Source of the DNA: an uncultured Lachnospiraceae bacterium
Lineage (GTDB): Bacteria; Bacillota; Clostridia; Lachnospirales; Lachnospiraceae
DNA length: 64,000 nucleotides
NCBI GenBank assembly: GCA_902780405.1
Contig: CACZFI010000003.1
Coordinates: 124,001 to 188,000 of the forward strand
Reading direction: 5' to 3'
Position 1 is the stretch's first letter. Every line of letters begins with the position of its first letter. The notes under the pieces are model-generated. The model saw only the letters and a program-made list of their open reading frames with translations. It did no database searches and was not told the DNA's origin. This document shows positions 52,600-60,694 of this stretch, in pieces. Both the position numbers and the translations under genes were made by a program.

Positions 52600-53178
52600 T
52601 TATCCTCTCTTGAAGTCCTTGATTCCGCCCCACTTCGTGTCCTTCTCCGACAGAATGAGGTCGTCTCTTGTCATGCCCTCGGGCATCGGCCAGTCTACGC
52701 CGATCTCGGGGTCGCACCAGAGCAGTCCGCCCTCGTCGTTCGGGTGGTAGAAGTCGGTGCATTTGTAAGCAAATTCTGCATAATCGGAAAGCACGATAAA
52801 GCCGTGCGCAAAATTCTTCGGGATGAAAAACTGCTTTTTGTTCTCCGCGGAAAGCAGCACGCCGTGCCACTTGCCGAAGGTCGGTGAGCCCTCCCGAAGG
52901 TCCACTGCCACATCGTATACCTCGCCGTTTACCACGCGGACCAACTTGTCCTGCGGGAAATTGATCTGGAAGTGCAGGCCGCGAAGCACGCCCTTCTTGG
53001 AGGCGGACTGATTGTCCTGCACGAACTGCATATCGATACCTGCTGCCGCAAAATCATTGTAATTGTATGTCTCCATAAAGTACCCGCGGGGATCGCCGAA
53101 CACTGCGGGTGTGATCTCCCGAAGTCCCTCGATCTCACAGGTTTCTACCGTAATCTTTCCGTATGTCTCGATTGCCAT
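52600..53178 (-). CDS. rmlC: dTDP-4-dehydrorhamnose 3,5-epimerase
   Basis: 192 residues, the normal RmlC size. Motifs include ITPAVFGDPRGYFMETYNYN, QDNQSASKKGVLRGLHFQ with the active-site histidine, and FFIPKNFAHGFIVLSDYAEF. RmlC converts dTDP-4-keto-6-deoxyglucose to the L-lyxo form on the way to dTDP-L-rhamnose. It opens the ABC-export operon, with AGGAGG ahead of the ATG and its own promoter. rmlA, rmlB and rmlD are not in the window, so they must lie elsewhere if rhamnose is made. Confidence 0.93.
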   Translation of the reverse strand: MAIETYGKITVETCEIEGLREITPAVFGDPRGYFMETYNYNDFAAAGIDMQFVQDNQSASKKGVLRGLHFQINFPQDKLVRVVNGEVYDVAVDLREGSPTFGKWHGVLLSAENKKQFFIPKNFAHGFIVLSDYAEFAYKCTDFYHPNDEGGLLWCDPEIGVDWPMPEGMTRDDLILSEKDTKWGGIKDFKRG

Positions 53179-53207
53179 GACTGACCTCCTAAATTTCTGC
53201 CCACAAT

Positions 53208-53243
53208 TGCATAAATTATACTATAGTCCGATGCGTTTCGCAA
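53208..53243 (-). promoter_or_regulatory. Promoter of the rmlC/ABC-export operon
   Basis: Minus-strand TTGCGA (53238-53243), 17 bases, and a perfect TATAAT (53215-53220). The -35 half lies in the last codons of the acyltransferase gene. Start would be near 53208, about 30 bases before the ATG. Confidence 0.65.
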
Positions 53244-54225
53244 GAATCTCGCGATAGATCAGGCTAAGCACTGTCGCAAGCGCAAGTAGTGCGAGCACGC
53301 TTCCCACGCATACGGGAAACAGCCATCCGCTTTCCGCAAATGTATCGTAGGCGAATACCTCCCGCCAGATCCCCGCTGTATTGTTGTGACACTGCAGTAG
53401 GTAGGTGCCGAAGGTGGCCGGTGCCACCAGAGTGATCAGCTTCTCCGAAATCCGGCTTCTGTCCTTTTCCTTGCTGTGATGCACCGCAAGAAACAAGCTA
53501 ATGGCCGCAAGCAGGCACACCATGGAATACATGTCCCGGAAGTAGGGACGGTTCGTCACAAGGGTTAACACATACATCAAAAGATAGAATGCAGGAAATG
53601 CAACAATCCCGATCTTACCGTACAGCAGGTGTTCAAAGAAGCCCTTCTTTTTCAGCCACCCCACAAGCACGAACAGGTAGCAAAACCACAGACTTCCCAC
53701 AATATGCTCCAAGGTTACGATCTGAAACAACCGGTTCGGTGCCACCCAGCCCCAGGTGATCAGGCCGGCGGAAGCGACCACTCCCGCCACAGCGATCACG
53801 GGCGCAAGCTTCGTCTCGATGATTCGATTCAAAACCGGCATCATCAGAAGCATCACGATGTAGCACACGGGGAACCAGTAGCTGAGTCCCCTGGCAAAAT
53901 CGCCCGGCGAAAGATGCTTTCCGAAGATGAACATATCCGCCAGATTGAGTATCAGGCCGTAGAAGACCACTTCCAGGATCAAGCGTAGAATCCTGCTTGC
54001 CTTCCATTTGCTTCCGGCCAGGAAATAACACCCGAGGATGACAAAGACGTTAACTCCGAACTTGCCACCTAAGTGAAAGAAGCGGATCATATACCGATTC
54101 CAGGTTCCGACGCCTCCGGCCGCCTGCTCCGAAAACGCCACATCGATATGATTAAACAGAATAAAAACTGCCGCAATGATCCGAAGGACCTCGTATTTCA
54201 GATTTCGGTTTTTCTTTTCTCCCAT
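53221..54225 (-). CDS. Acyltransferase family 3 membrane protein
   Basis: 334 residues with about ten membrane segments and the family start LKYEVLRIIAAVFILFNHID (R-x10-H type motif), then FHLGGKFGVNVFVILGCYFL. These proteins O-acylate surface polysaccharides or peptidoglycan, taking acyl groups across the membrane. It follows the DUF2142 gene after three bases, and the two are transcribed from the promoter at 56299-56327. It may modify the polymer of the next operon. Confidence 0.88.
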   Translation of the reverse strand: MGEKKNRNLKYEVLRIIAAVFILFNHIDVAFSEQAAGGVGTWNRYMIRFFHLGGKFGVNVFVILGCYFLAGSKWKASRILRLILEVVFYGLILNLADMFIFGKHLSPGDFARGLSYWFPVCYIVMLLMMPVLNRIIETKLAPVIAVAGVVASAGLITWGWVAPNRLFQIVTLEHIVGSLWFCYLFVLVGWLKKKGFFEHLLYGKIGIVAFPAFYLLMYVLTLVTNRPYFRDMYSMVCLLAAISLFLAVHHSKEKDRSRISEKLITLVAPATFGTYLLQCHNNTAGIWREVFAYDTFAESGWLFPVCVGSVLALLALATVLSLIYREILAKRIGL

Positions 54226-54228
54226 CTT

Positions 54229-56232
54229 CTACACCACCTGCAGGAAGAATCCCGTCACCATTACCGTAAGGTTTGCCACAAGCACCACCGGAATCACTCT
54301 GTCTGCCGTCCTACTTGTAGTCGTCCGCTTCGATCGGATCACCAGCAAAAGCGGTACAAGGAAGGGAAGGAAGTAGCGTCCCTGGATGCCGACGATAAAT
54401 CGGCTGGTTTCGGGGGTCCAGTGAAGCAGCATACCCATCACGGTAAAACCGAACACCAGCGCCGAAACAAGCAGGAACCACACCTTGTCTTCTTTCCGAA
54501 TCAGGATTTCCTCCCCGTCTCTTCTGACAGCTGCAAACATCATCAAGATCAGCATGACAACGCAGCATGCCCAGGGCAGATTAATATTGATCCAGCCCAG
54601 CCTTCCGCCAAGCATCTGGTAGAGCAGAGTATCGCCGTCTATCCAAAATGTGTTAAGCAACAGGTTGATCAGATCCTTCGGATGTAGAATAAAATGTCCC
54701 AAGGAATAGGCATTGGAAAGCTCCTCACCGTATAATCCGTTATAGTTGACCTTCGCCCCCACCAAATGGTCCGGACGAGTAAGCAACCGTACTACGAAGA
54801 ATGCACCGGCTGCCGCAAGCATCACGAGAAGCAATATCGCTGCCGTCCGAAGCTTCCTGTAATGCGGTATCTTCCTCTCCAGTCCTTCCCGAATACCCGC
54901 TTTCTTCCGTTTCCACAGATCAAAGAGCAGGATCAAAGGAAAGAGTGCGATCGGCGAGAGTGCGTACTGCTTGCAGGGAAGCAGCACAAGAGAAAGTGCA
55001 ATCAGAACGATCACCTTCGCTGTCCTGCGTTTTTTCTCCGTATCATAAAGCAGATGAAGCGTTGCCGCAACGATCAGCACGCAGAGCGGATTCACAAAGG
55101 CATCATAGGAAAATGAGCAGGCCTGCTGCAGTGTGATCGGAAGCAGTGCCCATACCATCACCAGATACTTTCCGAAGGGTATCAGCCTGATCGCAAAAAA
55201 GATGAGGATTACAAACCAGATCGCATTCAGAAGCCTTCCGAGCATGTAAGTTGGGATCGTTCCAAGCCCGAGCAGGCGTCCGACTGTGATCCCGAGTCCC
55301 GGCAGAATGTACATACGAGTCGGGTCCCCGGTCGTCGCAGCCTCCGCATAGATCACCTTTCCGTCTTTCAGCCCTGCTGTAAAACCTCTGTAGTATTCCT
55401 CAATGCCCGCCTGATGTACATCATTTGTCAGGAGACTCTGCATCGCATCGCTCTCCCGCATCGGAAGCACACCGGGCTTATCCGCCTTATATCCCATCAT
55501 TCGGGCCGATACCTTGTAGGCATTCGCTATATGCGTCGGCTCGTCCGGTGTCACACCTGTGGGGATCATGATCAAAAATGCCGCCCCGATCAGCACACCC
55601 AGAACGAGATAGACGAATTCCGGCTTCACCGCAGCATGCAGCTTCCCGCTTACGCCCACGATGTAGGTCCAAAGCAGCGCTGCGGTAAGCAGTGCAAAGA
55701 TTATGATATATGCGTACATAAACCGGCTTGTGCCTGCAACGGTCACCTTCATCATCGGAACATCCCGTCCCGACGCATCAGCAGCTGTCTGAATATAGAT
55801 CGGATGCTCCATCACGCCGGCAAAACTGATGTGCGCGACGAGTTTCCGTCCCGATACTCCCGTGACCGGTGCGAGAAAAGGAAAGGTGGTATAGTCCACC
55901 ATCATCAGCGAAGTTGCAGTCGCACTTCCCGTAGCAAGCGTCTCTCCCGTCTCCGCATCCTGCAGATCATAGTAGATACTCATGGATGCCAACTGATCGA
56001 AGCGGAAATAGAATGATAGGCCCTGGATCACATCATACTCGGATACAAAAGGCACCTCAAAGCTCATCCCGTGTTCAAGTTCCACAAAGGAAGTCTCTTT
56101 CGAAAGGCCGCTTTCCACACTGTGTTTCGACCCGTTCCTGTATGCGATTTTTCCCGTATACAGTAGAAAGAACAGCCCCACTGCCAGGACGATCACACCG
56201 CCGATGATCTTAATCACTCTTTTATGATTCAT
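54229..56232 (-). CDS. DUF2142 multispanning membrane protein
   Basis: 667 residues. After an N-terminal anchor comes an extracytoplasmic beta-rich region of about 130 residues, then about 12 membrane segments. It has the DUF2142 motif IPTGVTPDEPTHIANAYKVS and the late LLHWTPETSRFIVGIQGRYF segment, both close to the copy at 567-2183. The family is GT-C-like and probably transfers a sugar to surface glycans, but no reaction is established. The ATG at 56230-56232 follows GGAAAGAAGAA. Confidence 0.83.
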   Translation of the reverse strand: MNHKRVIKIIGGVIVLAVGLFFLLYTGKIAYRNGSKHSVESGLSKETSFVELEHGMSFEVPFVSEYDVIQGLSFYFRFDQLASMSIYYDLQDAETGETLATGSATATSLMMVDYTTFPFLAPVTGVSGRKLVAHISFAGVMEHPIYIQTAADASGRDVPMMKVTVAGTSRFMYAYIIIFALLTAALLWTYIVGVSGKLHAAVKPEFVYLVLGVLIGAAFLIMIPTGVTPDEPTHIANAYKVSARMMGYKADKPGVLPMRESDAMQSLLTNDVHQAGIEEYYRGFTAGLKDGKVIYAEAATTGDPTRMYILPGLGITVGRLLGLGTIPTYMLGRLLNAIWFVILIFFAIRLIPFGKYLVMVWALLPITLQQACSFSYDAFVNPLCVLIVAATLHLLYDTEKKRRTAKVIVLIALSLVLLPCKQYALSPIALFPLILLFDLWKRKKAGIREGLERKIPHYRKLRTAAILLLVMLAAAGAFFVVRLLTRPDHLVGAKVNYNGLYGEELSNAYSLGHFILHPKDLINLLLNTFWIDGDTLLYQMLGGRLGWININLPWACCVVMLILMMFAAVRRDGEEILIRKEDKVWFLLVSALVFGFTVMGMLLHWTPETSRFIVGIQGRYFLPFLVPLLLVIRSKRTTTSRTADRVIPVVLVANLTVMVTGFFLQVV

Positions 56233-56238
56233 TTCTTC

Positions 56239-56274
56239 TTTCCATTCCTCCGATTTTATGCTATAATCCCTCTT
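56239..56274 (+). promoter_or_regulatory. Promoter of tRNA-Ser
   Basis: Plus-strand TTTCCA (56239-56244), 17 bases, perfect TATAAT (56262-56267). Start near 56274 gives a 5' precursor of about 65 bases before the mature tRNA at 56340. Confidence 0.55.
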
Positions 56275-56291
56275 GTTGTCGGGATTGATTC

Positions 56292-56327
56292 CCCATGCAT
56301 TTTATATGCTGCATTTTCATAAGTCAA
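56292..56327 (-). promoter_or_regulatory. Promoter of the DUF2142-acyltransferase operon
   Basis: Minus-strand TTGACT (56322-56327), 17 bases, TAAAAT (56299-56304). It lies inside the predicted 5' precursor of tRNA-Ser, whose own promoter points the other way at 56239-56267. The two transcripts would therefore overlap head to head. Confidence 0.65.
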
Positions 56328-56339
56328 TACAGCAAATCA

Positions 56340-56425
56340 GGAGACGTATCGAAGTGGTCATAACGGGGCGCACTCGAAATGCGTTAGCCCTCCGGGGCAC
56401 GAGGGTTCGAATCCCTCCGTCTCCG
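56340..56425 (+). tRNA. tRNA-Ser (CGA)
   Basis: The acceptor stem GGAGACG/CGTCTCC closes around a D-arm, an anticodon arm with loop CTCGAAA (anticodon CGA, reading UCG), a long variable arm TAGCCCTCCGGGGC and a T-arm GAGGG-TTCGAAT-CCCTC. The discriminator base is G, as required for serine. CCA is not encoded. It is the only clear plus-strand gene in the right half and is followed by a strong terminator. Confidence 0.95.
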
Positions 56426-56432
56426 CGCAAAC

Positions 56433-56468
56433 AAAGAGGAGAGAACAAACTGTTCTCTCCTCTTTTTC
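56433..56468 (+). terminator. Bidirectional terminator between tRNA-Ser and HD-GYP gene
   Basis: AAAGAGGAGAGAACA and its exact inverted copy form a 15-bp stem with an AAC loop, followed by TTTC on the plus strand and TTTGTTTG on the minus strand. It can end both the tRNA transcript and the convergent HD-GYP transcript, whose stop is at 56501. Confidence 0.88.
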
Positions 56469-56500
56469 AATACCGTTACTTAGCTTCCCTTTTTCCGTTC

Positions 56501-58900
56501 TTACATCACCCGGATATCGGTCAGAGCGCAGCGGTCACCGGTCAAAGCGACACGCACATCTCCGGCGTTCTCCGGAATGTAGGTCACGTTCTTGATCTCT
56601 ATGCCGGCGCAGACAGTGGTCATGATAACTCTGTTGCGTCTGCGGCGGAAGCGAAGTTCGCAGGAAATGCCGCGCTTGTTTGCGGCCTTCCACACTTCCC
56701 AATCCTCGAAATCATCGTTCTTTCTGACCGAGAGCTCGTTTCTGGCCACGCCGTCCTTCGTGGCGTCCTCGCCGTCCAGTCTGACGCAGGCGAATTCCTT
56801 GTAATCCTCTCCGTCAATCTGTCCGTCCGCCGAAGCGTAAAGCAAAACGTAAGGACAGTGCCACAGCAAATGTGACGTGGGTAGCGAAGACGATCGAAAG
56901 GCCAGTCGCATGCCGTCTTCCACAGCAAAATTTTCCGATGTCGCAGAACGGTTTCCGTCCACCTGCACATTCGGCACATCGCCTACGATACGGTTGATAT
57001 AGCTGATCTCATCCACGATCCTCGGGATGACGTTCTCGTCCACCTTGAGTCCACCGGTTTCGACGGTGATTCCCCGTATGCTGCAATGCTCTCCGGAGAT
57101 GGCGATACATGCGCCGTTTCCGCTGTCCGGAAGCGCCACGATGCACTGAAGCTGCCGCGTCGCGGTCTCTGCGATGATCCGCACATGATCCTTGTAGCGG
57201 ACCGCTTCGATCTCGTACGACACGTCACCCGCATCTGACGCAGGGGCCGCATCTTCCTTCTCGGTCACCGTCATCTTCAGATTCCTGGACGCACCCGAGA
57301 CGGTATGCCCGTCCATCCAGATCTCTCCGTACTCTACGTAATTCAGTATCCGAACACCGCGATCGTCTCTGTGGATCCGCCCGTCTATTGAATCAAAGAG
57401 GATGAGCGCAGGGATGGAGATCTTCGCATCATACCCCTCATCCGGCTGTGCGGTAAACCGAATCTTCGTCGTCTCATCCGAAAGCCTGATACCGTCCGTC
57501 ACCTGTTCTCTGTATTCGTCAAAATGCATCTCACTGTCTCTGGTGAGATCCATACCGTCACCGCGTTCGTCGGACTCAACCGCATCACGCATCATGTACT
57601 CGGCATCGCCGTCGATCATACTGATCATGGTCTTCGCGTACTTCGGATCAAATCGTCCGCCGGCATCCTTCACCAGCTGTTCTCTGACCGTCCTCTGGGG
57701 AAGCGGTTCCCGCTTGCCCACGCGGGATGTCATGGAGTCATAAGCATCCGCAACCGCAATGATCCTGGCCACCTCGGGGATGTCATCCCCCGAAAGTCCC
57801 TGAGGGTATCCCTTGCCGTCGTAGCGCTCCCGATGATAGCGCGCACCGTCGCTTAAGTTCGGAACCTCACTGATCATGGCAAGCAAATCTCCGCCAAGTA
57901 CGGTGTGCGAGCGCATCAGCTCACGCTCCTCCTCCGTAAGTTCCGTCTCTTTTACCACAAGTTCATCCGGAAGCTCCAGTTTTCCGATATCGTGCAGCAT
58001 GGCAGTGAAGTACACCCGGTCGCAGGTTCTTTCATCCATACCGTTGCGGCTTGCCATCTCCTTGGCGTAAGTCGCCACGCGCCTGGAGTGACCCGGCGTG
58101 ATCCTGTCCTTGCTGTCGATGATGGTGGAGATCATCGTCGCCGTCTGGTCAAAGAGTCTGCGCATCACCTGCTGCTGTTCCTTCAGGCGCTCGAGTTCGG
58201 TCCGGTTTGCACGCTCCACCGTCTTGTTCATCTCAACCAAAGCAAAGATATACAAAAGCACCGACATACCTACGATCGTCATATTGGTGAAGGAGATGCC
58301 ATAGAAGAATACCTGCAAAACACACGCGACCACGGGCACGACCGTAAAAAGCATGATCGAGACAAAGAGAAGATTTGCGATCCGCTTTCTGTACTGTACC
58401 GTCACTGAGATCTGCATGGTCATCACGATGAGCGGGAAGACGTAGCAGAGCATAAATCCCGGTCCTCTCTGATAGAGATTGTTCTCATCAAATGCATAGT
58501 AGAATCCGGTAAACTGCGACAGGATCAGCATGATCCAGCCGATGGTCACCATAAATTCCGCCGTGATCAGCCGCCTGGGCGTAGCTTCAAGTCCCATCTC
58601 CTTCTTCGCCACATCCGACAGATAGAGGTTCATGGCGTGTACCTCGGCCAGCGTCAGAAAGTACACCAGGAAGTTGGTGATCCTGACCACCCAGTAGCCT
58701 TCGGGTGTGGTATTGCCGCGGTAGAGATATGCAAGCCGGTCAGCGAAAAGGAGGATACAGGATACAACCTCCATGTAGACAAGCGACAGTCTGCGTCTCT
58801 TCGGAAGCACCTTGGAAAGTGCCGCAAATACAGCGGTGATGGCACAGATGCCCGAAAGCACCAGCATGATATTTAATTGATGTCTCCTGATCAGTTCCAT
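56501..58900 (-). CDS. HD-GYP protein with 7TM-like N-terminus and C-terminal lectin-like domain
   Basis: 799 residues. The first 230 have about seven membrane segments. A linker helix leads to an HD-GYP domain (about 262-420): HSRRVATYAKEM, TAMLHDIGKLELP, RSHTVLGGDLLAM, and RYHRERYDGKGYPQGL. The last motif normally reads HHExxDGxGYP; the second histidine is arginine here. The final 330 residues include a concanavalin-like part (LAFRSSSLPTSHLLWHCPYV). HD-GYP enzymes hydrolyse cyclic di-GMP. The altered metal ligand makes activity uncertain. It follows the second HD-GYP gene after 18 bases. Confidence 0.85.
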   Translation of the reverse strand: MELIRRHQLNIMLVLSGICAITAVFAALSKVLPKRRRLSLVYMEVVSCILLFADRLAYLYRGNTTPEGYWVVRITNFLVYFLTLAEVHAMNLYLSDVAKKEMGLEATPRRLITAEFMVTIGWIMLILSQFTGFYYAFDENNLYQRGPGFMLCYVFPLIVMTMQISVTVQYRKRIANLLFVSIMLFTVVPVVACVLQVFFYGISFTNMTIVGMSVLLYIFALVEMNKTVERANRTELERLKEQQQVMRRLFDQTATMISTIIDSKDRITPGHSRRVATYAKEMASRNGMDERTCDRVYFTAMLHDIGKLELPDELVVKETELTEEERELMRSHTVLGGDLLAMISEVPNLSDGARYHRERYDGKGYPQGLSGDDIPEVARIIAVADAYDSMTSRVGKREPLPQRTVREQLVKDAGGRFDPKYAKTMISMIDGDAEYMMRDAVESDERGDGMDLTRDSEMHFDEYREQVTDGIRLSDETTKIRFTAQPDEGYDAKISIPALILFDSIDGRIHRDDRGVRILNYVEYGEIWMDGHTVSGASRNLKMTVTEKEDAAPASDAGDVSYEIEAVRYKDHVRIIAETATRQLQCIVALPDSGNGACIAISGEHCSIRGITVETGGLKVDENVIPRIVDEISYINRIVGDVPNVQVDGNRSATSENFAVEDGMRLAFRSSSLPTSHLLWHCPYVLLYASADGQIDGEDYKEFACVRLDGEDATKDGVARNELSVRKNDDFEDWEVWKAANKRGISCELRFRRRRNRVIMTTVCAGIEIKNVTYIPENAGDVRVALTGDRCALTDIRVM

Positions 58901-58918
58901 AGTTTCTCACCTTGTATC

Positions 58919-60625
58919 CTATTCCGCGTCCGCGCTTTCCTCGCGATACCTTGCAAGCACGCGTTCCACCTCGGGAAGCGACTCCATAAAGACCTCCACG
59001 CACTTCGGATCGAACTGCGTGCCGACGCCGTCCTGTATGATCTTTATGGCCTCCTCGATGGAGAAGGGCGGCTTGTAGACACGGGGTGAAGTAAGCGCAT
59101 CAAATACATCGGCAACCGCCATGATACGCGCGGAAAGCGGGATCACCTGTCCGTGCAGACCTTCGGGATAGCCCTTGCCGTCCCAGCGCTCGTGGTGGTA
59201 GGCCGCCATATTTCTCGCCTCGGTCAGGTAGCTCTCGCCGCCGACCGTTTCGATGGCATTCTCCAGAATCTTCTTGCCGGCGACGGTATGCGTCTTCATA
59301 ATGGCAAATTCGTCTTCCGTCAGTCTGCCGGGCTTTTGAAGCACTGCATCCGGAACGTTGATCTTTCCGATATCGTGAAGCGGCGCGGACATCTCCACGT
59401 CGTGCATATACTTATCCGTAAGCTTCTCGGCGTAGTAACCTCTTCTCTTCAAGCCGTCGACGATAATGCGCACGTAGGCCGCGGTCTTTTGAATATGTGC
59501 TCCCGTGTCCGAGTCGCGGTTCTCGACTAAGTCCGCCATGGTAATGATCAGTCCGGCCTGCATCTTTTCATTTGCATCTGCAAGCATACGGATGCTGCGC
59601 ATCTGCTCTGTGGTGGAAACCGCCATCTCGCAGACCGAGCGATACAGTCGTTCAAGTTCGTCATTTGTCCGGATGTCCAGTTTCTGAAGGCGCTTGACGC
59701 TCTCGTCCAGGCGCTCCTGATCATCAATGTTCTTTAAGTAGTCGTTGATCGCATTCTCCAGGCTGCCGATCGGGTATACAAGGAAGCGGTCTCCCAGCCA
59801 GATACAGCCGGCCAGAAAGAGGGCCAGCGTTCCGAAAAAGACCAGGATGGATTTGATGGTATAGTTTTTCGAGAAGACCGCATCGGGATTCATGCGAGCG
59901 CCCACGATACCGAGCAGGAGATTCATCGCCAGAATACCGGTCAAAAGCGCAAGGATGATCCTGGCACGGAGTGATCTTGCGCTTCCGCGTATATTGGAGT
60001 TGATCTTCTCCATATCCTCCGCGGAAAGCGGCGCCTGCTTCCACCCGCCGTACCGAAGGCCGTTTCTGCTCTCCGGAGACATGAACAGATAGATCATCAG
60101 CGCGACCAAAACAGAGATACCCTTGTCCACCAGATTGATCCCGAGAAAGACAAAGACACTGATCAAGAAATAGTACTTTTTATGATCCCCGACCAGAAAT
60201 GCCGCAGAATCCGCCACGTAGTCAAGTCCCGCTTCCCCGAAGAGCATCCACTGGATCAGGATCGAGAGCACGCCGCTGATCACCGTAACCAGAAAGATCA
60301 GATTGATCTTGCCCACCATCGAGCGGCATCTGTCCTTCTCGCCGAACCAGTCCGTCACAAAGGCGATCAGCACGCCGACCAAAGAAAAGTAGAGTGAATT
60401 CGGATTGAAGGCCCAGCATACCAGATTGGTGAGCACCGCCGTGGTGATACCCGGAAAGAGTCCGCCCGTGTAAGCTGCGAAGACGGTACCGATGGTATCA
60501 AAGTAAAACGGAAGCTTCATGCGGGATGCCACGTAGTTAAAGGCCACGTTCACCGCAACACAGACTAGGATCATCCATGCGCGGTAGATACCGTGTTTAT
60601 CTATTTTTCGGATGGGGAGATTCAT
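58919..60625 (-). CDS. HD-GYP cyclic di-GMP phosphodiesterase, membrane-bound
   Basis: 568 residues. The N-terminal 185 residues form a membrane domain resembling ECF S-components (FDTIGTVFAAYTGGLFPGIT). Two more membrane segments follow (about 215-280), then a HAMP-like linker. The C-terminal HD-GYP domain (about 365-545) is canonical: HIQKTAAYV, APLHDIGKINVPDAVLQKPG, MKTHTVAGKKIL, and AAYHHERWDGKGYPEGLHG. All metal ligands appear present, so it should hydrolyse cyclic di-GMP. The N-terminus suggests a small-molecule input. The start follows AAAAGGAG. It probably forms a transcription unit with the gene at 56501. Confidence 0.9.
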   Translation of the reverse strand: MNLPIRKIDKHGIYRAWMILVCVAVNVAFNYVASRMKLPFYFDTIGTVFAAYTGGLFPGITTAVLTNLVCWAFNPNSLYFSLVGVLIAFVTDWFGEKDRCRSMVGKINLIFLVTVISGVLSILIQWMLFGEAGLDYVADSAAFLVGDHKKYYFLISVFVFLGINLVDKGISVLVALMIYLFMSPESRNGLRYGGWKQAPLSAEDMEKINSNIRGSARSLRARIILALLTGILAMNLLLGIVGARMNPDAVFSKNYTIKSILVFFGTLALFLAGCIWLGDRFLVYPIGSLENAINDYLKNIDDQERLDESVKRLQKLDIRTNDELERLYRSVCEMAVSTTEQMRSIRMLADANEKMQAGLIITMADLVENRDSDTGAHIQKTAAYVRIIVDGLKRRGYYAEKLTDKYMHDVEMSAPLHDIGKINVPDAVLQKPGRLTEDEFAIMKTHTVAGKKILENAIETVGGESYLTEARNMAAYHHERWDGKGYPEGLHGQVIPLSARIMAVADVFDALTSPRVYKPPFSIEEAIKIIQDGVGTQFDPKCVEVFMESLPEVERVLARYREESADAE

Positions 60626-60656
60626 ACGGGATACTCCTTTTCATCAGTATGACAAA

Positions 60657-60686
60657 ATACCCCGCAACGACTGCCGCGGGGTTTTG
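60657..60686 (-). terminator. Terminator after the phosphohexomutase gene
   Basis: ACCCCGC and GCGGGGT pair around a ten-base loop. On the minus strand the stem is followed by ATTTTG, and on the plus strand by TTTTG. It lies 9 to 35 bases past the stop of the mutase gene and before the HD-GYP start. Confidence 0.8.
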
Positions 60687-60694
60687 CTTATGTA

